Source: Novosphingobium terrae (lineage in GTDB: Bacteria; Pseudomonadota; Alphaproteobacteria; Sphingomonadales; Sphingomonadaceae). From it: 64,000 nt of DNA. The stretch's first letter is position 1, and every line of letters starts with the position of its first letter. Where the stretch lies: assembly GCF_017163935.1 (NCBI RefSeq), contig NZ_JABVZR010000001.1, positions 1,364,001 to 1,428,000 of the forward strand. Direction: 5' to 3'. Made by a program: the position numbers and the translations under genes. The notes beneath the pieces were generated by a model. That model worked only from the letters and a program-made list of their open reading frames with translations. It made no database searches and was not told where the DNA came from. Below, in pieces: positions 28,528-35,453 of this stretch.

Positions 28528-29751
28528 TCAGATCCGAACGCCCTGAACGGCCGCGCCCCATGTCGTGCGCCAGCGGCGCTTCACGCTGGTCAGCCCCGCC
28601 AGAGCCACCAGAGCCAGCGCGGCAAAGATCAGGAAGCCCATCGACTGGGTGCCGGTCAACTGCTTGGCCAGCCCCAGCGAGGAGGCCAGATAGAACCCGC
28701 CGACACCGCCGCCGAAGCCAACCAGCCCGGTCATCACGCCGATCTCCTGCCGGAAGCGCTGAGGCACCAGCTGGAACACCGCGCCATTGCCCACGCCCAG
28801 CGTGGCCATGGTGGCGAAGAACAGCGGGAACATCACCGGGAAGGCGACGGGCGCAAAAGAGATCACTGCCAGCAGCATCGCCGCCACGGCATAGACCATG
28901 CTCAAGGTGCGGATGCCGCCGATACGGTCGGCCAGAGCGCCGCCCAGCGGGCGCACCATCGATCCGGCAAAGACGCAGCTGGCGGTGGCGTAACCGGCGT
29001 AGATCGGCGTCAGTCCCAGCTCGGTGGTGTAGAAGATCGGCAGCGAGGAGGAGAGGCCCACAAAGCCGCCGAAGGTCACGCCGTAGAACAGGATGAACCA
29101 CCAGGCATCGGCCTGAGCCAGCATCCTGAAATAGCCCGCAACGTATTCGCCCAAAGGCTTGGGGGCGGGCTGGTTGGGGCTGTCCTTGGCGAAGATCACG
29201 AAGGCGATCAGCACCAGTGTCGCGGGGATGGTGGCCAGCGCCAGCACATCGCTCCAGCCGAAGAGTTTCGCCAGCAGCGGCGCGAAAATGGCGGCGAAGA
29301 CCGTGCCCGAATTGCCCATGCCGGCAATGCCCATCGCCTTGCCCTGATGCTGGGGCGGATACCAGCGCCCGGCCAGCGGCAGCGCCACCGAGAAGGAGGC
29401 CCCGGCAAAGCCCAACACCACGCCCAGCGCGATCAGCCCCTCCATGGTGGTGACGCCCATCCGCCACGCGCCCAGCAGCCCGGTGATGACGATGATCTGG
29501 CTGATGATGCCGGTGCGCTTCTGCCCGATGAGGTCGGCCAGAAAGCCGTTGACGAGGCGCAGCACCGCGCCCGCCAGCGTCGGCACGGCAACGACGAAGC
29601 CCTTTTGCGCCGGGCTCAGGCCCATCACCTTGGAGAAGATCGGCGCCAGCGGGCCCAGCAGGTTCCACACCATGAAGGCCACATCGAAATAGAGGAAGGC
29701 CATGATCAGCGTGGGCCGATGGCCGGATTTCCAGAAAGTGTCGTCAGTCAT
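28528..29751 (-). CDS. NarK-type nitrate/nitrite transporter (major facilitator superfamily)
   Basis: This 407-residue inner-membrane protein has about twelve hydrophobic helices. Family motifs include GLSPAQKGFVVAVPTLAGAV and the glycine-rich GMGNSGTVFAAIFAPLL of nitrate/nitrite porters, with conserved arginines after PTLAGAVLR and in the second half (GSMVRPLGG). The start at 29751 (MTDDTFWKSGHRPTL) was chosen because GGGGGGAG lies upstream and the membrane region begins there; a longer frame to 29946 would run through the divergent gene. It probably imports nitrate or exports nitrite for the assimilation genes on the right. The neighbouring NasT/NasS, NirBD and cofactor genes support this. 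Confidence 0.9.
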   Translation of the reverse strand: MTDDTFWKSGHRPTLIMAFLYFDVAFMVWNLLGPLAPIFSKVMGLSPAQKGFVVAVPTLAGAVLRLVNGFLADLIGQKRTGIISQIIVITGLLGAWRMGVTTMEGLIALGVVLGFAGASFSVALPLAGRWYPPQHQGKAMGIAGMGNSGTVFAAIFAPLLAKLFGWSDVLALATIPATLVLIAFVIFAKDSPNQPAPKPLGEYVAGYFRMLAQADAWWFILFYGVTFGGFVGLSSSLPIFYTTELGLTPIYAGYATASCVFAGSMVRPLGGALADRIGGIRTLSMVYAVAAMLLAVISFAPVAFPVMFPLFFATMATLGVGNGAVFQLVPQRFRQEIGVMTGLVGFGGGVGGFYLASSLGLAKQLTGTQSMGFLIFAALALVALAGLTSVKRRWRTTWGAAVQGVRI

Positions 29752-29858
29752 CGGATGATGCTCCCCCCGGGGCGTGTGAAAGGATGGATGAAACCGGCTT
29801 GACGGGCCGGGTGAAGGGCGGTCCCAATCGCGTGCATACGTACACGGGAGGGGTTTGC
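29752..29858. promoter_or_regulatory. Divergent promoter region between NarK and phosphatase-kinase genes
   Basis: If the kinase starts at the GTG at 29859, 107 bases separate the two divergent starts. That is room for two promoters, and the region contains the self-complementary TACGTA within GCATACGTACACG. If the ATG at 29784 is used, only 32 bases remain, which is too short for normal promoters. No conclusive -35/-10 was found. Confidence 0.4.
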
Positions 29859-31547
29859 GTGGTTCAGGACGGCAGATTGTGGGTCGCGGTGGGCTGGGCC
29901 AGCGGCCAGGGCCCGCGTGCCGACAATCAGGATTTCGCAGGCGCATGGCTGGGCAGCGAGACCGAGCGGGCGCGCCATGGCATGGTCGCCGCGCTGGCTG
30001 ATGGCGTCAGTGGCGGGCGGGACGGGCGCGTGGCGGCCGAACTGGCGGTGCGCACGCTGATCGAGGGCTATTACGCCCAGCCGGACACCATCGGCGTGGC
30101 CGCGGCGGTGGAGCGGGTGATGACCCCCTACAACCGCTGGCTGGCCGCGATGGGGCGCGGCGACACCATGGCGCATACGGCCACGACTTTTACCGGATTG
30201 GTGATGCGTGGCCGCAAGGCGCATGTGCTGCATGTGGGCGACAGCCGGGCGTGGCATCTGCGCGGCGACAATCTGCGCCAGATCACCAGCGACCACACCC
30301 ATTCGCATCCGGATCGCCGCCATATCCTGCTGCGCGCTCTGGGTCTGGAAGACCAGTTGCGACTGGATCATCATGAGCTTGCGGTGGCCGAGCATGATCG
30401 CCTGCTGCTGACCAGCGACGGTGTGCATGGCCTGCTGAACCCGCGTCGCCTGAGTGTTTTGCTGGGTGTGCGCCACTCGGCACAGGCCGATGCCGAGGCG
30501 ATTGTCGAGGCGGCACTGGCGGCGGGCGGGCAGGACAATGCAACCGCTTTGGTGATCGATGTGGTCAGCCTGCCAGCCGTCAGCCACGATGCCATTGCGG
30601 GCGATCTGGCCGCTCTGCCAATCCTGCCGCCTCCGCTTGAGGGCGAGAGCGTCGATGGCTTCGCGCTGGAAAAGCTGCTTTCCGATGGGCGCTACACCCG
30701 CTTGTTCCGCGCCCGCGATACGGCGGGTGGGCAGGCGGTGGTTGTGAAGTTCCCCAAGCCTTCTTTGCTCTCTGAAAGCGGGGCGCGAGCGGCTTTTGCG
30801 CGCGAGATGCTGGTGGGCAGCCGCGTTGCGAGCCCCTTTGTCGGCGCGGCCTATCCCGTCGCTGCCGAGCGCCAGACCCGGCTCTACGGCGTCCAGCCCT
30901 ATTACGAGGGGCAGACGCTGGAGCAGCGGCTGGCCCATCCCGTCTCGCTGCGCGAAGGGCTGCGCATCGCCATCGCCCTGACGCGCGGCGTGGCGGCGCT
31001 GCATCGCCTCGGCATCATCCACCGTGATATCAAGCCCGAGAATGTGATCCTTGGCGAAGATGGCAGCGTGCGGCTGATCGATCTGGGCGTTGCCCGCCTG
31101 CCGCGCGTCGAGGATTTCGCCCATTACGAGATCCCCGGAACGCCCTCCTTCATGGCGCCCGAAATGTTCGGTGGGAACGCTGGCGATGAGGCCACCGACC
31201 AGTTCGCTTTGGGCGTCTGCCTGTGGCGTATTTTCGCCGAAAGCTGGCCCTTTGGCGAGGTGGAGGCCTTCAGCCGCCCGCGTTTCCGCCGCCCCGATGC
31301 GCCGGGCAAGACCCGCCCCGATCTGCCCGCTTGGGCCGAGGCGGTGCTGATGCGCTGCGTCGCCATCGAGCCGGGCGAGCGTTTCGGCGACGTCGTCGAT
31401 TTGCTGCGCGCGCTGGAAGGCGGCGCTGCGGTCGAACGCCGCCCGATGCGGCCCCTGCCGCTGATCGAGCGCTATCCGGTGCGCTTCTGGCAGGCGGTCA
31501 GCCTTGTGCTGCTGATCGCGCTGGTTGCGTCTCTGGTGCTGAAATAA
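29859..31547 (+). CDS. PP2C-type phosphatase fused to Ser/Thr protein kinase, C-terminal membrane anchor
   Basis: The N-half (about 1-240) is a PP2C phosphatase with ALADGVSGG, HVGDSRAW, TSDGVHGLL and GGQDNATALV. The C-half (about 265-525) is a Hanks-type kinase with a VVVKFPKPS lysine and intact HRDIKPENV. The DFG motif reads DLG (LIDLGVAR). A hydrophobic helix (FWQAVSLVLLIALVASLVL) ends the protein. Such two-headed proteins recur next to NarK and NasT genes in alphaproteobacteria and are presumed to tune nitrate uptake or sensing; the targets are unknown. The GTG at 29859 was preferred because GGGAGG stands seven bases upstream, giving 562 residues. The ATG at 29784 would add 25 residues. 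Confidence 0.85.
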   Translation: MVQDGRLWVAVGWASGQGPRADNQDFAGAWLGSETERARHGMVAALADGVSGGRDGRVAAELAVRTLIEGYYAQPDTIGVAAAVERVMTPYNRWLAAMGRGDTMAHTATTFTGLVMRGRKAHVLHVGDSRAWHLRGDNLRQITSDHTHSHPDRRHILLRALGLEDQLRLDHHELAVAEHDRLLLTSDGVHGLLNPRRLSVLLGVRHSAQADAEAIVEAALAAGGQDNATALVIDVVSLPAVSHDAIAGDLAALPILPPPLEGESVDGFALEKLLSDGRYTRLFRARDTAGGQAVVVKFPKPSLLSESGARAAFAREMLVGSRVASPFVGAAYPVAAERQTRLYGVQPYYEGQTLEQRLAHPVSLREGLRIAIALTRGVAALHRLGIIHRDIKPENVILGEDGSVRLIDLGVARLPRVEDFAHYEIPGTPSFMAPEMFGGNAGDEATDQFALGVCLWRIFAESWPFGEVEAFSRPRFRRPDAPGKTRPDLPAWAEAVLMRCVAIEPGERFGDVVDLLRALEGGAAVERRPMRPLPLIERYPVRFWQAVSLVLLIALVASLVLK

Positions 31548-31793
31548 GATGAACGGCGTACACGACGACATGGGCCAAACTCCCGAAGGAAGGACCGATC
31601 CGATGGACCGGCGGCGCCATTGCCGAAGCGATGATGGGAAAGGGGTGAGCCATCAAGGGGGCACCATGGCCGGGCACGTCCTTGCGCCTGACCTTGATCA
31701 CAAGGATGCCGATTCGCGGCTTTTGATGCAAGTGCGAAATCACGACATGATGACCCATTGCCAAGCGGCGCACCGCGCGCCACCCTCGCACGC
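31548..31793 (+). other. Intergenic region upstream of nasT
   Basis: These 246 bases between the kinase stop and NasT start hold no convincing gene. An ORF of 84 codons beginning right after the kinase stop has unusual composition and no ribosome site. The region may carry the nasTS promoter, but no consensus elements or hexaloop leader were found in it. Confidence 0.4.
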
Positions 31794-32375
31794 ATGCGTG
31801 TAGCCATCGTCGATGAAAGCGCCGTGCGGGCCTCGGTGATCCGGGAAGGCCTTGCCGCGCTTGAGGATTGCGAGATCTTTGTCGTCACCGAAAGGCGGGG
31901 CCTTGTCGCGCGCATGGGCCAGATCGATCCCGACATCGTGCTGATGGATCTGGGCAACCCCAGCCGCGACGTGCTGGAGGAATATTTTGCCGTCAGCCGC
32001 GTGCTGGACCGGCCCATTGCCATGTTCGTGGACGAATCGGACGAGGAATCGATCGGCGCCAGCATCGATGCGGGAGTCTCGGCCTATGTGGTCGATGGCT
32101 TTGCGCCGCATCGCATCCGCACCATTCTCGATCTGGCGATCCGGCGGTTCCGCGCCTATTCCCGCCTGCAATCCGATCTGGCCGAGGCGCGCGGACGCCT
32201 TGCCGAACGCGAGGCTGTCGATGCCGCCAAGCGCATCCTGATGACCAGCCGCCGCATCAGCGAGCCGGAGGCCTATGCCGAATTGCGCAAGACGGCGATG
32301 AACCAGGGGCGCCGCATCGCCGAGATCGCCGATGCCGTGGTAACGGCCCACAAGCTGATGGGAGGACAGGCGTGA
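31794..32375 (+). CDS. nasT: NasT, ANTAR-domain antiterminator response regulator
   Basis: This 193-residue protein begins with a receiver domain (about 1-115, MRVAIVDES, IVLMDLGNPSRDVLEEYF) and ends with an ANTAR RNA-binding domain (about 125-185; Ala-rich RLAEREAVDAAKRILM, then SEPEAYAELRKTAMNQGRRI). The conserved alanine and aromatic residues of ANTAR helices are visible. NasT proteins bind paired hexaloop hairpins in leader RNA and prevent transcription termination of nitrate/nitrite genes. Two such leaders occur in this window at 33673 and 35316. The start at 31794 fits the family; an upstream in-frame ATG adds a non-homologous tail. It overlaps NasS by four bases. Confidence 0.93.
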   Translation: MRVAIVDESAVRASVIREGLAALEDCEIFVVTERRGLVARMGQIDPDIVLMDLGNPSRDVLEEYFAVSRVLDRPIAMFVDESDEESIGASIDAGVSAYVVDGFAPHRIRTILDLAIRRFRAYSRLQSDLAEARGRLAEREAVDAAKRILMTSRRISEPEAYAELRKTAMNQGRRIAEIADAVVTAHKLMGGQA

Positions 32376-33580
32376 GCGAAGAATTTTCCATCGGTTTCCT
32401 GCCTTTGGTCGATGCGGCCTTGCCGATCCTGGCGCATGAGGAAGGCTTCGCGCAGGCCGAAGGCCTGTCGCTGCGGCTGGTGAAGGATGTCAGCTGGGCG
32501 ACGGTTCAGGACCGGTTGCTCTATGGGCAGACGGATGCGGCGCATATGGTCGCGCCGCTGGCCATTGCCACCACTTTGGGGCGTGGGCGGCCTGCGCAGC
32601 CTTTGTCGGTGCCCTTTGTGCTGGGCTTGAATGGCAATGCCATCACCCTGCGCAGTGATTTGGCGGCGAAGGTCAGCCCGCAGGGGCAGTTGGGCGATCC
32701 GGCGCTGGTGGGCGAGGCTCTGCGCGCCGTGGTGCAGGAGCGGGCCGCTGCCGGACAGAAGCTGCGTTTTGGCGTGGTGCATCGCTATTCCAGCCATAAT
32801 TACATGCTACGCTACTGGCTTGCGGCTTGCGGTATTCGTCCTGACAAGGATGTGGAGATCGCCACAGTGCCGCCGCCTTTCTGCGCCGATGCGCTGGAGG
32901 CGGGCGAGGTCGATGGCATTTGCGTGGGCGAGCCATGGAACAGCGTCACGGTCGAGCGTGGGGCAGGGACTATCGTGCTGGCCACGGCACAGATCTGGCG
33001 GCGCGGTGTGGAAAAGGTGCTGGCCATGCGCGAACCGGTGCTGGAGGAACGCCGTGCCGAGGTCGAGGCTTTGGTACGGGCGCTGCGCCGTGCTGCGCAG
33101 CATTTCGTCGATCCGGCGGCGCTGGGTGAGCATGCGCGCATTCTGGCCCGCCCCGAATATCTCGATGGCAATGCCGAGCTGATCGAACGCGCTCTGGCCG
33201 ACCGCCTGCTGTTGCATCGTGGCGACGATCTCGTGCATTTCCCTGATTTCATGTTCCAATATCGCGAGGCGGCGAACTTCCCATGGGTCAGTCAGGCGCA
33301 GTGGCTCTACAGCCAGATGGCGCGTTGGGAGGGGATGACCGTCACGCAGGAGGATGCTGCCTTGGCGGGCCGGGTGTTCCGTCCGGATGTCTATCGCGCT
33401 GCGCTGCTGGGCACTGATGAGCCGCTGCCGGGGGCCAGCTCCAAGGTGGAGGGCAGCCTGACGCAGATCACCGCCGTCTCCACCCAGCAGGGCAATATGA
33501 TCCTGGAAGATAACCGTTTCTTTGATGGTCGTATCTTCGATCCGCTGGATGTGACGGGCTATGTCGCCGATTTGCCGTAA
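32372..33580 (+). CDS. nasS: NasS, cytoplasmic nitrate/nitrite sensor of the NrtA/CmpA family
   Basis: This 402-residue protein belongs to the NrtA/CmpA-type periplasmic-binding fold but lacks a signal peptide, as expected of cytoplasmic NasS. It begins EEFSIGFLPLVDAALPILAHEEGF and contains AHMVAPLAIATTLG, RYSSHNYMLRYWLA and GICVGEPWN, hallmarks of the nitrate-binding family. In known systems NasS holds NasT inactive and releases it when nitrate or nitrite binds. The start is GTG at 32372, overlapping the NasT stop (GTGA), which supports equimolar, coupled synthesis. Confidence 0.92.
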   Translation: MSEEFSIGFLPLVDAALPILAHEEGFAQAEGLSLRLVKDVSWATVQDRLLYGQTDAAHMVAPLAIATTLGRGRPAQPLSVPFVLGLNGNAITLRSDLAAKVSPQGQLGDPALVGEALRAVVQERAAAGQKLRFGVVHRYSSHNYMLRYWLAACGIRPDKDVEIATVPPPFCADALEAGEVDGICVGEPWNSVTVERGAGTIVLATAQIWRRGVEKVLAMREPVLEERRAEVEALVRALRRAAQHFVDPAALGEHARILARPEYLDGNAELIERALADRLLLHRGDDLVHFPDFMFQYREAANFPWVSQAQWLYSQMARWEGMTVTQEDAALAGRVFRPDVYRAALLGTDEPLPGASSKVEGSLTQITAVSTQQGNMILEDNRFFDGRIFDPLDVTGYVADLP

Positions 33581-33672
33581 CGGCGTGTTCTAAAAATTAG
33601 TCTTCGCGCTCGCAAAAATAGGGTTTGCAAGAAACGCGGCTGATCTCTTAACCTTCTTCGCAGATGCAAGGT
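33581..33672 (+). promoter_or_regulatory. Presumed promoter region of the porin transcript
   Basis: The 92 bases between the nasS stop and the first leader hairpin include AT-rich stretches (CTAAAAATTAG, GCAAAAATAGGG). If the porin has its own transcript, the promoter must lie here, since the regulatory hairpins begin at 33673. No consensus element was assigned. Confidence 0.35.
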
Positions 33673-33777
33673 GCGGCTCAAGGATGAGCCGCGACGAACC
33701 TTCATTCGACAGCAACAATGCGTGGCAAGGACGCCGCCCGATTAACCCCATAAGGGGCTGATCGAGGCGGCTTTTTT
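33673..33777 (+). promoter_or_regulatory. NasT (ANTAR)-responsive leader with attenuator terminator, upstream of porin gene
   Basis: Hairpin 1 has arms GCGGCTC (33673-33679) and GAGCCGC (33686-33692) with hexaloop AAGGAT. Hairpin 2 has arms GTGGC (33722-33726) and GCCGC (33733-33737) with hexaloop AAGGAC. Both loops have A at position 1 and G at position 4, the published ANTAR rule. The 3' arm of hairpin 2 is also the 5' arm of a terminator: GCCGCC (33733-33738) pairs with GGCGGC (33766-33771), with an inner CCCC-ATAA-GGGG hairpin, followed by six T (33772-33777). NasT binding to hairpin 2 would block the terminator and allow porin expression. Confidence 0.88.
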
Positions 33778-33905
33778 GTTTGCGGCGATGATCCGGAAGG
33801 CCGGCGGTGAGGGCCGCTTGCCTGAAGGGATTGCTGCGTCCTGCCGCCGCCTGCTGTCGCCACGGAATTGCGCGCCGCTGCGGCGCAAGGGAACAGGGGG
33901 CTATC

Positions 33906-35219
33906 ATGGGGACGTTCAAAACCACCCGCACTTTGGCACTGGCCGCAATGGCCGCGCCGCTGGTCTGGGCCGCGCCTGCACTGGCCGATGGCGCGGCGGC
34001 CACGCCCAAATTTGGTGATCCGATCGCCATCGGCGATGACGTCACCTTCGATCCCATGCTGGATATGCGGCTGCGCTGGGAGGATGTCGACGCCACCAGC
34101 AAGAGTGCTGATGCCGTCACCCTGCGCACCCGCGCCGGTTTTGAGATCAAGGACGCCTCCACCCATCTGGGTTTTCTGGCCGAGGCGGTGGGCACGCTGG
34201 CCTTCGATAAGGGCTACAATGCCTTCCCCTATGCGGTGCTGAACAACAACCAGTATCGCCCCTCGCTGGCTACCATCGCTGATCCGCAGACTTTGGGCCT
34301 CAACCGCGTGCAAATCCAGTATGCCACCAAGGCTTTGACCCTGACCGTGGGCCGACAGCGCATCAACCTCGATGATCAGCGCTTTGTCGGCTCGGTGGGC
34401 TGGCGGCAGAATGAGCAGGTCTTCGATGCCGCCCGCGCGCAGGTCCATCAGGGCGTGTTCGATCTGGACGCGACCTATGCCATCCAGCAGCACTCGATCT
34501 ATGGCGCCTATGGCAATCCGCGCGACTATTATTCGGGCAAATTCATCTTCGTGAATGGCGGGGTGAAGGATGGGCCGATCTCGCTGAAGGGCTTTGCCTA
34601 TCTGCTCGATTACGACAAGACCGGCTTTATCAACCTGCCCACCACGCGCGGTCAGCTCGACAGCTCGCAGACCTATGGCATGCGTTTTGCCACGCTGCTG
34701 CCGCTGGCCAAGACGGTCTCGCTGGGGCTGACGGGAAGCTATGCCCGCCAGTCGAATTATGGCAACAACACGCGCGGTTACGGGGTGAACTACTTCCTCG
34801 GCGATGCCGCACTGACGGTCCATAACCAGACCGCCAATGTGGGGTACGAGCTGATGGGCGCCGATGCCAATGCGGTGGGCGGCACATGGTCGATGCAGAC
34901 GCCGATGGCCACGCTTCACAAATTCGATGGCTGGGCCGATATCTTCCTGACCACACCCAACAATGGCCTTGGCGACACCTATGTGGGCCTCTCGGGCAAG
35001 TTCCCCAAGGTGAAGGTTCTGCCGGGGCTCAACTATGCCGTCAGCTACCACTGGTTTGGCAGCGACTTGGGCAATGTGAAATTCGGCAATGAGGTTGATG
35101 CCTCGGTTGGCCTGAAGACGGGCAGGGTGGCCTGGCTGGTCAAATATGCCAGCTATGTCGCCAGGGGCTTCGGCACCGACACGAAGAAGTTCTGGCTGGA
35201 GGCCGATTTCGGCTTCTGA
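33906..35219 (+). CDS. Outer membrane beta-barrel porin, probably for nitrate/nitrite entry
   Basis: This 437-residue protein starts with a signal peptide (MGTFKTTRTLALAAMAAPLV...ALADG, about 1-30). Repeated alternating aromatic and polar strands follow, for example LRTRAGFEIKDAST and QYATKALTLTVGRQRINL, and it ends in Phe (ADFGF), the outer-membrane insertion signature. The RQRINLDDQRFVGSVGWRQNEQ segment resembles the alginate-export type barrel family. The start at 33906 fits the signal peptide and an AGGGGG ribosome site; a longer frame from 33807 overlaps leader DNA. The ANTAR leader upstream places it under NasT control, so a role in nitrate/nitrite uptake is likely by inference. Confidence 0.85.
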   Translation: MGTFKTTRTLALAAMAAPLVWAAPALADGAAATPKFGDPIAIGDDVTFDPMLDMRLRWEDVDATSKSADAVTLRTRAGFEIKDASTHLGFLAEAVGTLAFDKGYNAFPYAVLNNNQYRPSLATIADPQTLGLNRVQIQYATKALTLTVGRQRINLDDQRFVGSVGWRQNEQVFDAARAQVHQGVFDLDATYAIQQHSIYGAYGNPRDYYSGKFIFVNGGVKDGPISLKGFAYLLDYDKTGFINLPTTRGQLDSSQTYGMRFATLLPLAKTVSLGLTGSYARQSNYGNNTRGYGVNYFLGDAALTVHNQTANVGYELMGADANAVGGTWSMQTPMATLHKFDGWADIFLTTPNNGLGDTYVGLSGKFPKVKVLPGLNYAVSYHWFGSDLGNVKFGNEVDASVGLKTGRVAWLVKYASYVARGFGTDTKKFWLEADFGF

Positions 35220-35315
35220 AACGAAGGCTTCATCCCGTTTGCGCTGCGCTGCAAAAAAGTGGCTTGGCGAAAGCGGGGTGAAGCGGTAATTTGCTTCAAC
35301 ACCATCTGATCTCGC
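35220..35315 (+). other. Short spacer between porin and nirB leader
   Basis: No gene is seen. It presumably holds the nirB promoter, because the first hairpin of the next leader starts at 35316. Poly-A (CAAAAAAG) occurs near 35250, but no clear terminator follows the porin gene. Confidence 0.35.
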
Positions 35316-35423
35316 CGCCCAAAGAGGGGCGATTCGCCGGGATCGGGTGTTTATTCACTTCATTTGCGTGGCAACGTCGCCGCCTCGGTCCAGCCTTATG
35401 GCTTGGGTTCGTGGCGGCTTTTT
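35316..35423 (+). promoter_or_regulatory. NasT (ANTAR)-responsive leader with attenuator terminator, upstream of nirB
   Basis: Hairpin 1 has arms CGCCC (35316-35320) and GGGCG (35327-35331) with hexaloop AAAGAG. Hairpin 2 has arms GTGGC (35368-35372) and GCCGC (35379-35383) with hexaloop AACGTC. Both loops show A1 and G4. The terminator uses GCCGCC (35379-35384) and GGCGGC (35413-35418) with an inner AGCC-TTAT-GGCT hairpin and five T (35419-35423). Hairpin 2 and the terminator are mutually exclusive, exactly as in the porin leader. The nirB ATG lies 30 bases after the T-run. Confidence 0.9.
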
Positions 35424-35453
35424 GCGTTGGCGCGTTGTTCGGGGAGCTAAGCC

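Noticed and set aside
29752..29946. 65-residue N-terminal extension of the NarK-type transporter
   Set aside because: It would overlap the divergent kinase gene and has no membrane or family character. The Met at 29751 begins the conserved sequence.
31549..31803. 84-codon ORF between kinase and nasT
   Set aside because: No ribosome site, odd composition and no family resemblance; probably chance.
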